Assembly (NCBI GenBank): GCA_022728415.1
Contig: JAIJJM010000115.1
Coordinates: 1 to 6,972, forward strand
From: Collinsella sp.
Lineage (GTDB): Bacteria > Actinomycetota > Coriobacteriia > Coriobacteriales > Coriobacteriaceae
Length of the DNA stretch: 6,972 nt
Direction of reading: 5' to 3'
A model generated the notes under the pieces. The model did no database searches, had not been told where the DNA came from, and was given only the letters and a program-made list of their open reading frames with translations. Of the stretch, positions 1 to 6,511 are shown piece after piece; the stretch's first letter is position 1; every line of letters begins with the position of its first letter. The translations under genes were made by a program, and so were the position numbers.

Positions 1-2625
1 TCCAGCACCTCATCCGGTGCCAAGCTCGTCGGTACGGTGAAGGATGACGGTCTGCCCGCAGAAGGCGACGTCACCACCAAGTGGGAGCTGGTTTCCGGCC
101 CCGAGGGCGGTACCGCGAAGTTCGTGGACGATACTGCTGCCAGCACCACCGTCACCTTCAACAAGGAAGGCGACTACGTTCTGAAGCTCACCGCTTCCGA
201 TGGCGAGAAGGAAGGCTCCAAGGAAATCACCGTTCACGGCATCCCCTCTGACGGTACCGTGAACGTAGCCCCGCAGTCGAGCGCCTCTGCCAGCTACACC
301 AACGGCTACCAGCCGAAGGACAACGCCAAGAAGGTCATCGACGGTCAGGTGGTATACACCAACACGCCGAACGAGACCTGGAACAACTGGGGCGACAACA
401 CTGGTGTGGAGCCGTGGCTGCAACTGAAGTGGGCCGGCAAGGTGCCACTGAAGAAGGCCAAGGTCTTCTTCTGGACCGATGGCGGTGGCGTGCCGATGGC
501 CTCATCTTGGAAGCTCCAGTACGCTGACGCTGACGGTAACTGGCAGGATGTGAAGCTGGCTGACGGCCAGTCCTACACGGTCAATCAGAACGAAGGCAAC
601 GAAGTGAAGTTCGCCGACACCGTCGAAACCGACAAGCTGCGCGTGGTCTTCCCGAAGGGCGCCATCGTGGGTGCTTCCGAGTTCGAGGCGTACGCCATCG
701 AGCCGGTGAGCGTGGACGAAGTCAACCGACTGGTGCAGACCGGTTCCAAGGCCGATGATCTGAAGCTGCCCTCCACCGTGAGCGCCGTATACACCGACGG
801 TTCTCGCCGTGACCTCGCCGTCACGTGGGATAAGGTGACCGACGCTCAGCTGGCCGCCGATGCCGTATTCGATGTCAAGGGCATCGTCGCTGGTGCGCTG
901 AGCGGTACGGTTGCACACATCGCAGCTCGTTCCGATACCGCATTGCAGACCGTGGGTAATGCGCAGCCGGTTGAGCAGACCGTCTACCAGAACGCCAAGT
1001 CCATCGACCTGCCCGCCACGGTTCCGGTGAAGTTCCCGAACGGATACAACGACGACCGCAAGGTCACGTGGAAGGATGCCGACATCAAGGCCATCGACCT
1101 GACCAAGGTTGGTGACTACGAGGTGGCTGGTACCGTCGACGACGGTTCGTCTTCCGCAGCTGCCAAGCTCACTGTCCACGTGGTTGCCGACCCGAACGGC
1201 TCCTCCACTCCTGAGCCTGAGCCTGAGCCGTTGGTCGGTTGGATTGAAGGCAAGGCGACCAAGACCACCATTTCGCCTGATTCCGAGGCGACCTGGTCAC
1301 CGGCCGAAGGCAAGCTCAACGACGGCGTAGTCGTCGATGATACTTGGCCGACCACGGATGATCAGAACGTCAACGACAAGGTCTGGGGTTCTTGGGGCAA
1401 GGCAAAGGACGGCATGTACGCCCAGTACGACTTCGGTCAGTCCGTGACCGTTGACCAGAGCCGCGCCCAGTTCTGGGCCAACTTCGCTGAGACTGACGAT
1501 TCGAAGGGTGGTCTGGAAGTCCCGGACGCTTGGAAGATTCAGTACCTCGCCGAGGATGGTTCTTGGAAGGATGTCGAGCCCACCGAGGATTACACCATTG
1601 TGCGTAACTCGCCGGCTTCTCGTGCGGATACCGATGCCAAAGGTTGGAGCACTGTGACCTTCAAGCCGGTCGCCACCAAGTCGCTGCGACTCGTGCTCAC
1701 TCCGCACACCGGCAGCAGCACCTTCGGGGCCGCCGTGGCCGAGTGGGGCGTGCATGGTATTGACGGCACCGAGCCTGAACCTACCCCGGTCGACAAGACC
1801 GCGCTCGAGTCGGCTCTTGACACAGCCAACGGCCTCGATGCAAGCCGCTACACCGCCGCTTCATGGGCTGAGTTCCAGCAAATCATTGACGCTGCCCAGG
1901 CTGTGTACGACGATGCCAACGCCACCGCAGAACAGGTCGCCGAGCAGGTGACCAAGCTCGAGGACGGCCAGAAGGCACTCGTTGCGCTCGCCACCGACGT
2001 GGAGAAGTCCACGTTGCAGGCGGCCATCGATGCGGCCAAAGCCGAGGCCGCTTCCGGCAAGTACACGGATAAGAGTGTCGAGGCCTTGAACAAGGCCATC
2101 GAGGCTGCGGAAGGTGTGCTCAAGGTCGGTGAGGTCGGTGAGGTCACTCAGGCCGCCGTCCAGGAAGCGTCCGCTTCGCTGAACAAGGCCGTCAAGGCCT
2201 TGGAAGAGAAGCCCGCCGCCGAAACGGTGAAGAAGGAGTCCCTCGAGGCTTCCATCGAGCAGGCCAAGAAGGCTGACAAGTCGAAGTACACCGAGGAGGC
2301 ATGGCAGGCTCTGCAGAGCCAGATTGCCGCCGCTCAGAAGGTGTACGACGACAAGGATGCCAAGCAGGCCGATGTCGATGCCGCACAGGATGCCCTTGAC
2401 AAGGCATTTTGGGCCACCAAGGTTGAGCAGAAGCCCGGCTCCCAGCAGCCTGGTGTGACCGACACTGATAAGGATGATAAGGACAACAAGGGTGATCGTG
2501 TGCCTCCGACTGGTGCCGCGGTTTCCGTAGTTGCTGCGGCTGCCGTGCTGCTCACCGCCGCAGGCGTGACCATCCTGAAGCGTCGCCAGTCCGGCGACCA
2601 CGGTTCGGCTCGCCACTCGGCCTGA
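1..2625 (+). CDS. C-terminal part of a large cell-wall-anchored multidomain protein, probably a glycoside hydrolase (5' truncated)
   Basis: The reading frame is open from base 1 to the TGA at 2623-2625 (874 residues visible), so the gene begins upstream; the GTG at 37 is an internal Val. Domains in order by visible residue: a PKD/Ig-like domain (about 1-80); a discoidin-like (F5/8 type C-like) domain (88-234) starting at NVAPQSS; two Big_4-like Ig domains (236-310 and 311-397) with AVTWD and KVTWK cores; a Pro-Glu linker; a second discoidin-like domain (411-589); three FIVAR-type helical repeats (597-665, 666-739, 741-808); a Lys/Asp-rich linker; and a sorting signal (834-874). No catalytic domain is in the window. 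Accessory modules like these are typical of bifidobacterial extracellular glycosidases, and the GH43 neighbour makes a plant-glycan enzyme likely, but that is inference. A surface adhesin is the main alternative. The gene is followed by its own terminator. Confidence 0.9.
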   Translation, partial: SSTSSGAKLVGTVKDDGLPAEGDVTTKWELVSGPEGGTAKFVDDTAASTTVTFNKEGDYVLKLTASDGEKEGSKEITVHGIPSDGTVNVAPQSSASASYTNGYQPKDNAKKVIDGQVVYTNTPNETWNNWGDNTGVEPWLQLKWAGKVPLKKAKVFFWTDGGGVPMASSWKLQYADADGNWQDVKLADGQSYTVNQNEGNEVKFADTVETDKLRVVFPKGAIVGASEFEAYAIEPVSVDEVNRLVQTGSKADDLKLPSTVSAVYTDGSRRDLAVTWDKVTDAQLAADAVFDVKGIVAGALSGTVAHIAARSDTALQTVGNAQPVEQTVYQNAKSIDLPATVPVKFPNGYNDDRKVTWKDADIKAIDLTKVGDYEVAGTVDDGSSSAAAKLTVHVVADPNGSSTPEPEPEPLVGWIEGKATKTTISPDSEATWSPAEGKLNDGVVVDDTWPTTDDQNVNDKVWGSWGKAKDGMYAQYDFGQSVTVDQSRAQFWANFAETDDSKGGLEVPDAWKIQYLAEDGSWKDVEPTEDYTIVRNSPASRADTDAKGWSTVTFKPVATKSLRLVLTPHTGSSTFGAAVAEWGVHGIDGTEPEPTPVDKTALESALDTANGLDASRYTAASWAEFQQIIDAAQAVYDDANATAEQVAEQVTKLEDGQKALVALATDVEKSTLQAAIDAAKAEAASGKYTDKSVEALNKAIEAAEGVLKVGEVGEVTQAAVQEASASLNKAVKALEEKPAAETVKKESLEASIEQAKKADKSKYTEEAWQALQSQIAAAQKVYDDKDAKQADVDAAQDALDKAFWATKVEQKPGSQQPGVTDTDKDDKDNKGDRVPPTGAAVSVVAAAAVLLTAAGVTILKRRQSGDHGSARHSA
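1210..1230 (+). repeat. CCTGAG hexanucleotide repeat encoding a Pro-Glu linker
   Basis: Three exact copies of CCTGAG (1210-1227) followed by CCG encode PEPEPEP. This is an extended interdomain linker between the second Big_4-like domain and the second discoidin-like domain. Shorter Pro-Glu linkers sit before the FIVAR repeats in both large proteins (EPEPTP near 1771-1788; PEPPEPTP near 5787-5810). Exact hexamers can change length by slippage. Confidence 0.85.
1789..2421 (+). repeat. Three FIVAR-type helical repeats in the upstream surface protein
   Basis: Three consecutive units of about 70 residues share a pattern: D/K-x-x-L-x-x-x-I/L near the start, a K/R-Y-T motif (SRYTAASW, GKYTDKSV, SKYTEEAW), then a helix with an Ala-rich face and often VYDD. 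This matches the FIVAR repeats of Gram-positive surface proteins. Units one and three are most alike (both have AAQ-x-VYDD); the second is divergent, with VGEVGEV in the linker between helices. Such repeats commonly form a stalk that spaces an enzyme from the wall. The stalk role is inferred. Confidence 0.8.
2124..2141 (+). repeat. 9-bp tandem duplication inside the second FIVAR repeat
   Basis: GGTCGGTGA occurs twice back to back (2124-2132, 2133-2141) and is followed by a partial third unit, GGTC. It is in frame and encodes VGEVGE. It lies in the loop between helices of the second FIVAR unit, where a three-residue length change should be tolerated. It looks like slippage. Confidence 0.85.
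2500..2622 (+). other. C-terminal cell-wall sorting signal (VPPTG variant)
   Basis: VPPTG (2500-2514) is followed by a hydrophobic span of about 20 residues rich in Ala and Val, then KRR (2578-2586). This is the tripartite layout recognised by sortases, with Val replacing the Leu of LPXTG. The tail after KRR is unusually long (QSGDHGSARHSA). By analogy with the family, cleavage between Thr and Gly would link the protein to peptidoglycan. The sortase is not in this window. Confidence 0.85.
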
Positions 2626-2651
2626 CCCGCAACGGAGTCATTCTGCCGAGT

Positions 2652-2689
2652 GAGCCCCCTCACAGAGGGGGCTCTAGCCTTTTCCTTCT
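2652..2689 (+). terminator. Intrinsic terminator after the upstream surface-protein gene
   Basis: A perfect 9-bp stem pairs GAGCCCCCT (2652-2660) with AGGGGGCTC (2666-2674) across the 5-base loop CACAG. A pyrimidine-rich run with TTTT at 2680-2683 follows after a gap of five bases. It begins 26 bases after the TGA and should stop most transcription before the GH43 gene. The T-tract is interrupted, so some read-through is possible. Confidence 0.88.
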
Positions 2690-2720
2690 ACCCATCATTA
2701 CTCTTTTCACTCACTCAATG

Positions 2721-2725
2721 AGGAG
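2721..2725 (+). promoter_or_regulatory. Ribosome binding site deciding the GH43 start
   Basis: AGGAG lies 4 bases before the ATG at 2730. It is placed for that start and overlaps the region just inside an earlier in-frame ATG at 2718. The 2718 codon has only a pyrimidine-rich sequence upstream with no Shine-Dalgarno match. This supports 2730 as the start, giving a protein that opens MSFHVSAQ. Confidence 0.75.
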
Positions 2726-2729
2726 CACT

Positions 2730-2834
2730 ATGAGTTTCCATGTATCCGCGCAATCGGTTCGCGCGGTGGCCGGTGGACTCGTCGCCGCAGCGACATTGCT
2801 GTCAGGCCTTGCCCTTGCGCCGACCGCAATGGCC
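2730..2834 (+). other. Sec signal peptide of the GH43 enzyme
   Basis: The first 35 residues have a short n-region with Arg11, a hydrophobic core (AGGLVAAATLLSGLALA), and an AxA-type site, TAMA followed by ADS. Cleavage is expected after Ala35. The N-terminal charge is weak for a Gram-positive signal; starting at 2718 instead would add one more Arg. Confidence 0.85.
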
Positions 2835-5800
2835 GCCGATTCAGCCACCGCTGACAACGCGCCCAGCGTTGCCGGTCACGCGTATAACGAACTGCCGTAT
2901 AACAATCCTGATGTCACCGTCACCCAAATCGACAATAGCGCACTGCCCAGCTACATGCGCAACCCCATCGGGCAGAACGAGGGTATTGACACCCCGAACG
3001 ATCTTTCGCAGAACTACTACTCTGCAGATGCATCCGCGCTGAGCTATGACGGCAAACTCTTCGTCTTCACCGGTCACGATGAGGCTTCGCCCGACTACGG
3101 CTCCTTCAACATGAAGGACTGGGGCGTATACGTCACCGATGAAGACGGCCTGAATCAAGGCAAATGGACACATTACAAGACCATCGCCAAGGCAGACCTG
3201 TTCAGCTGGGCCACCGGCGATGGCGCGTACGCCGGCCAAGTCGTAGCCGACGATAACGGCACCCCGAGCGACACTTCCGATGATTGGTTCTACTACTACG
3301 TGCCGGTGAAGGACAAGGCTTCTGAGGCGGCTGGACAGGACCCGTTCGCCATCGGCGTGGCCAAGTCGAAGAGTCCGCTCGGCCCGTGGAAGGATGCCAT
3401 CGGCAAGCCGCTGCTCACCACATCGCAAACCCAGATTGAAACCATCGATCCGGCATTCTTTGTGGACGAGGATGGCACCGGATATTTGCACTTTGGTACG
3501 TTCGGCACTCAGCTCGCCATCAAGATGAAGAAGGACGCCACAACCGGCCGCACCTCATACACCGAGGTGGAAACCAAGGCTGATGGCACCACGCCGAACC
3601 TCCACACCATGAAGGACGCGGACAGCAACGCGAACGGCCCGAAGGGATTCTTCGAGGCGGCGTGGGTGTTCCGTAAGGGCGATACCTATTACAACGTGTA
3701 CGACGGCGGTAAGCCCGGTTCGGGCACGGCCACCTGCGTGGAATCGAACTATCAAGCTTGCATCCAGTACTCCACTTCCGACAGCCCGCTCGGCCCATGG
3801 AAGTACCAAGGCGTAATCGTGCCTTCTGGCTCGGCCACCACGATGCACCCCTCGGTGCTCCAGTTCGGCGACAAATGGTATGTGACCTATCACACCGGCG
3901 ACAAGGAAGGCGGCACCGATTTCCGCCGTGCCGTGTGCATTGATGAAGTCGATTGGACCGCCGACGGCCAGATGGTTTCCACCGCCCATCCAACCAAGGC
4001 CGAGAAAACGCAGCCCTCCACCAACGTGGCTCCGTACGCAAAGGTGAGCGCCACGTTCACTGAAACGCCTGCTTGGAAGGGTTCGGTGAACGACGGCCGT
4101 GTGTTGCAAACCGCTGTGGTCCCGCCGAATCACTGGACCAACTACCGTTCTATCCCGCAATCGCAGTCCGGCGATTCTCTGGTCTATCAATGGGATGGCA
4201 CTGTGCGCGTCAACTCGTCTAAGGTTTGGTTCGACGTGGATTCCAACGCTCTGCGCGCGCCCGCCTCGTGGAAGATTCAGTACTTGGACGCGGACGGCAC
4301 ATGGAAGGATGTCACCAACCCGAGTGCCTATACAACGACCACAGGCAAGGCCAACCCCAACGCCGTCACCTTCGATGCGGTGACCACTACTGCCTTAAAG
4401 CTCGACATGACCGGTCAAGCTGTGGATGGCGGCTATGCCTCCGTGGCCGTTGCTGAATGGGAAGTCGGCTCCGACTCCAGCGAATCGCTGGCAATCACTG
4501 CGCCGAAGAGCGTGACCACCGCCACCGGTACTGCGCCTACTCTGCCGGCCACAGTGGATGTGAAGTACGGGAACCCAACCGTTGCCTCCCCAGTAATTTG
4601 GCGTCCAGTTGATGCTTCCTCGTATGCCAAGGTCGGTTCGTTTACGGCCTACGGCGTGGTCGCCGGCGTGCCCGGTGAGGCAAGCGAGCAGGGCAATGTG
4701 TCGGTAAATGTCACCGTGCAGGACGGCTACCAGCCTGCCGCTGATACCACGAAGCCGACTGTAACCGTTGCCGTTACTGCTAACGCAGGCAATAGCGAGT
4801 GGCTCACCACCGCTCCGTTCGCCACCGTGCAGGCCACGGACGACACCGCACCTATCGCCAAGCTGGAGATTTCCGCTGATCAAGGCAAGAGCTGGACCAC
4901 CATCGCCGCGAATGCAAACGCGGCCATTGCCACGCTTTCCCAGCAGGGCGATGTCGAAGTGTGGGCTCGCGCCACCGATCAGGCCGGCAACGTTTCCGAC
5001 GTGGCCAAGGCCGGCGGCAAGGTGGACTCCGCCGCGCCAACCGTGACCGCCGCCGCCGATAAGGAGGAGCGCACGCTGACCTTGACCGCTGATGACGGCA
5101 CCGGTTCCGGTGTCGCATCAATTGAATACCGCATTGGCACAGACGGTCAATGGGCCACGTACAGCAAGCCGATTGCTGCTCCGAGCGCGTCGCGCGCCAC
5201 CGTGTACTACCGCGCCACCGATAAGGCCGGCAACGTGTCCGCTTCGGCGAAAACCGACATTCCATCCGACACTTCCGTGCCGCTGACCGGCTACATTGAG
5301 GGCGATGCCACCGCCACCGATGTGGACGGCAAGGCATCCGGCTGGGTCAAGGGTGCCGCCGCGTTGAACGACGGCAAGATCATTCCCGATATCACCATTG
5401 CCAACGAGGATGTCTGGGGCACTTGGCCCAACACCGGTGAGATGCGCCTCGACTACGAGTGGGACCGTGAAGTGACTATCGACTCTAGCCGCGTGCAATT
5501 CACCTCGGATGATGGCGGATTGGGTATTCCGGCATCGTGGGAATTGCAGTACTGGGACGCCTTGGCGAACAACGGTGCCGGCAACTTCGTGGATATTCCC
5601 GACGCCACCTACACTGTGACCGCCAATTCACCGTCTGCTGGCTGGGCCACCGGCGATGCCAAGGGGTGGTCTGATGGCACGTGGAACACTCCGGTCAAGA
5701 CTACCAAGTTGCGTATGGTTATCACGTCCGGCTCGGCTTCTCCGGCTGTTGCCGAATGGCAGGTTCATGCCATTGACGACAGTACGCCTGAGCCGCCTGA

Positions 5801-6446
5801 GCCCACACCGATCGACAAGACCGAGCTCAAGCAGGCGCTCGCTGACTCGCCTAAGGCTGACGATGCCTCCAAGTACACCGAGACTTCATGGGCGGAGTAC
5901 GCGGCGGTATTGGATTCGGCGCAGCAGGTGTATAAGGCTGAGGATGCCACCGAAGCTGCGGTGGTGGATGCCGCAACCCAGCTGAAGCAGGCAGCGAAGA
6001 AGCTGGTGCTTGTAGCTACGGTGCAAGATCGTGCCGCGCTGAGCGCTCAGCTCGATGCCGCTGCTGCCGTGGATCGCACAAAGTGGACTGATGAATCGCT
6101 GGCCGTGCTTGATTCGGCAGTCGCTACGGCGAATGCGCTGACGAGTGATGGTCAGGCCGCCCAGTCTGACGTACAGGCTGCGACTGAGGCAATCAGCGAT
6201 GCCATCGCGGGTCTGGTTGAGAAGAGCACCACGAAGCCTGGCCAGGGTGGCGATAAGCCCGGTTCCGGCACGGACAAGCCCAACCAAGGCAACGATTCCA
6301 ACCAGAACAAGGGTGATGCAGACTCCGGCAAGCACAAGAAGATACCTGACACCGGTGCAGCCGTGCTTGGTGTTGGCATCCTCGCCGTGGTACTTGCTGT
6401 TGCGGGTGTAATCATCCTCAAGCGCCGCAAGTCCGGTACCTGCTAG
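2730..6446 (+). CDS. Secreted, cell-wall-anchored GH43 family glycoside hydrolase (probable alpha-L-arabinofuranosidase)
   Basis: The enzyme probably removes arabinose (or xylose) from plant polysaccharides outside the cell by the inverting GH43 mechanism. It has 1238 residues from the ATG at 2730. Layout: signal peptide 1-35; five-bladed beta-propeller catalytic domain about 40-422; discoidin-like domain 432-580; Big_4-like Ig domain about 585-667; two further Ig-like domains (672-765, 766-848), each ending in RATD-x-AGNVS; a second discoidin-like domain 853-1017; two FIVAR repeats (1028-1096, 1097-1165); a Gly/Lys/Asn linker; sorting signal 1205-1238. Predicted catalytic residues are Asp100 in YYSADAS (base), Asp240 in ETIDPAFF (pKa modulator) and Glu309 in GFFEAAWVF (acid). 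The subfamily and exact linkage cannot be read from sequence; xylosidase or arabinanase activity remains possible. It follows another wall-anchored protein and is flanked by terminators on both sides, so it is probably monocistronic. No clear promoter was found. Confidence 0.9.
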   Translation: MSFHVSAQSVRAVAGGLVAAATLLSGLALAPTAMAADSATADNAPSVAGHAYNELPYNNPDVTVTQIDNSALPSYMRNPIGQNEGIDTPNDLSQNYYSADASALSYDGKLFVFTGHDEASPDYGSFNMKDWGVYVTDEDGLNQGKWTHYKTIAKADLFSWATGDGAYAGQVVADDNGTPSDTSDDWFYYYVPVKDKASEAAGQDPFAIGVAKSKSPLGPWKDAIGKPLLTTSQTQIETIDPAFFVDEDGTGYLHFGTFGTQLAIKMKKDATTGRTSYTEVETKADGTTPNLHTMKDADSNANGPKGFFEAAWVFRKGDTYYNVYDGGKPGSGTATCVESNYQACIQYSTSDSPLGPWKYQGVIVPSGSATTMHPSVLQFGDKWYVTYHTGDKEGGTDFRRAVCIDEVDWTADGQMVSTAHPTKAEKTQPSTNVAPYAKVSATFTETPAWKGSVNDGRVLQTAVVPPNHWTNYRSIPQSQSGDSLVYQWDGTVRVNSSKVWFDVDSNALRAPASWKIQYLDADGTWKDVTNPSAYTTTTGKANPNAVTFDAVTTTALKLDMTGQAVDGGYASVAVAEWEVGSDSSESLAITAPKSVTTATGTAPTLPATVDVKYGNPTVASPVIWRPVDASSYAKVGSFTAYGVVAGVPGEASEQGNVSVNVTVQDGYQPAADTTKPTVTVAVTANAGNSEWLTTAPFATVQATDDTAPIAKLEISADQGKSWTTIAANANAAIATLSQQGDVEVWARATDQAGNVSDVAKAGGKVDSAAPTVTAAADKEERTLTLTADDGTGSGVASIEYRIGTDGQWATYSKPIAAPSASRATVYYRATDKAGNVSASAKTDIPSDTSVPLTGYIEGDATATDVDGKASGWVKGAAALNDGKIIPDITIANEDVWGTWPNTGEMRLDYEWDREVTIDSSRVQFTSDDGGLGIPASWELQYWDALANNGAGNFVDIPDATYTVTANSPSAGWATGDAKGWSDGTWNTPVKTTKLRMVITSGSASPAVAEWQVHAIDDSTPEPPEPTPIDKTELKQALADSPKADDASKYTETSWAEYAAVLDSAQQVYKAEDATEAAVVDAATQLKQAAKKLVLVATVQDRAALSAQLDAAAAVDRTKWTDESLAVLDSAVATANALTSDGQAAQSDVQAATEAISDAIAGLVEKSTTKPGQGGDKPGSGTDKPNQGNDSNQNKGDADSGKHKKIPDTGAAVLGVGILAVVLAVAGVIILKRRKSGTC
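2847..3995 (+). other. GH43 catalytic domain region
   Basis: Typical GH43 landmarks appear in order: an early Asp in S-A-D-A-S followed by a blade strand, YDGKLFVFTGHDE; SPLGPWKD (found again as SPLGPWKYQ one blade later), matching the family's S-x-x-GPW strands; IDPAFFVDEDGTGYLHFG with the second Asp; FFEAAWVFRKGDTYYNVY with the catalytic Glu; and MHPSVLQFGDKWYVTYHT in the last blade, where a His is commonly near the active site. Boundaries are approximate. Cys336, Cys344 and Cys403 are also present, the first two nine positions apart. Confidence 0.88.
4968..5240 (+). repeat. Imperfect direct repeat marking two adjacent Ig-like domains
   Basis: The 30 bases at 4968-4997 and at 5211-5240 match at 28 positions and encode RATDQAGNVS and RATDKAGNVS. 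They are exactly 81 codons apart. Each closes an Ig-like domain, in a motif common at the end of bacterial Ig-like domains. The rest of the two domains is much less alike. Confidence 0.85.
5811..6224 (+). repeat. Two FIVAR-type helical repeats in the GH43 enzyme
   Basis: Two units (residues 1028-1096 and 1097-1165) show the same pattern as the repeats in the upstream protein: IDKTELKQAL then SKYTETSWAEY, and DRAALSAQL then TKWTDESLAVL. The first closely resembles the first FIVAR unit of the upstream protein (VDKTALESAL, SRYTAASWAEF), including the preceding Pro-rich linker, which suggests shared ancestry of the whole C-terminal block. The likely role is a wall-spanning stalk. Confidence 0.8.
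6342..6443 (+). other. C-terminal cell-wall sorting signal (IPDTG variant)
   Basis: IPDTG (6342-6356) is followed by a hydrophobic stretch rich in Val, Leu and Ala, then KRRK and a four-residue tail, SGTC. Ile replaces the usual Leu. The membrane-proximal end (ILKRRKSG) parallels ILKRRQSG of the upstream protein; at DNA level 20 of 24 bases match between 2572-2595 and 6414-6437. Anchoring by a sortase is inferred from this layout. Confidence 0.88.
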
Positions 6447-6472
6447 TCCCACTCGCTCGGCCTAGCATCACC

Positions 6473-6511
6473 AAGCCCCCGCGCATGAACAGCGGGGGCT
6501 TCACTTTTGTT
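6473..6511 (+). terminator. Intrinsic terminator after the GH43 gene
   Basis: A perfect 10-bp stem pairs AAGCCCCCGC (6473-6482) with GCGGGGGCTT (6492-6501) around a 9-base loop. CACTTTTGTT follows. It starts 27 bases after the TAG stop. It separates the GH43 transcript from the YggS-family gene. Confidence 0.9.

Noticed and set aside
37..39. GTG as a possible start of the first gene
   Set aside because: The frame is open upstream to base 1, the preceding residues fit the same Ig-like domain, there is no ribosome binding site, and no signal peptide follows.
2690..2717. Possible promoter for the GH43 gene (TACTCT at 2699-2704 as -10)
   Set aside because: Only half the -10 positions match, and no -35 hexamer lies at a suitable distance. 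The region is merely pyrimidine-rich.
2841..3491. Long open frame on the minus strand (216 codons), and similar ones at 502-1179, 1861-2616, 4852-5337 and 5886-6452
   Set aside because: All lie opposite strongly supported genes in high-GC codon-biased sequence. Their translations are low-complexity (runs of Gly/Leu/Val or Arg/Pro) with no recognisable domain.
1531..4283. Shared 15-mer TGGAAGATTCAGTAC at 1531-1545 and 4269-4283
   Set aside because: It is explained by the conserved WKIQY core of the discoidin-like domains and common codons, not by a separate DNA element.
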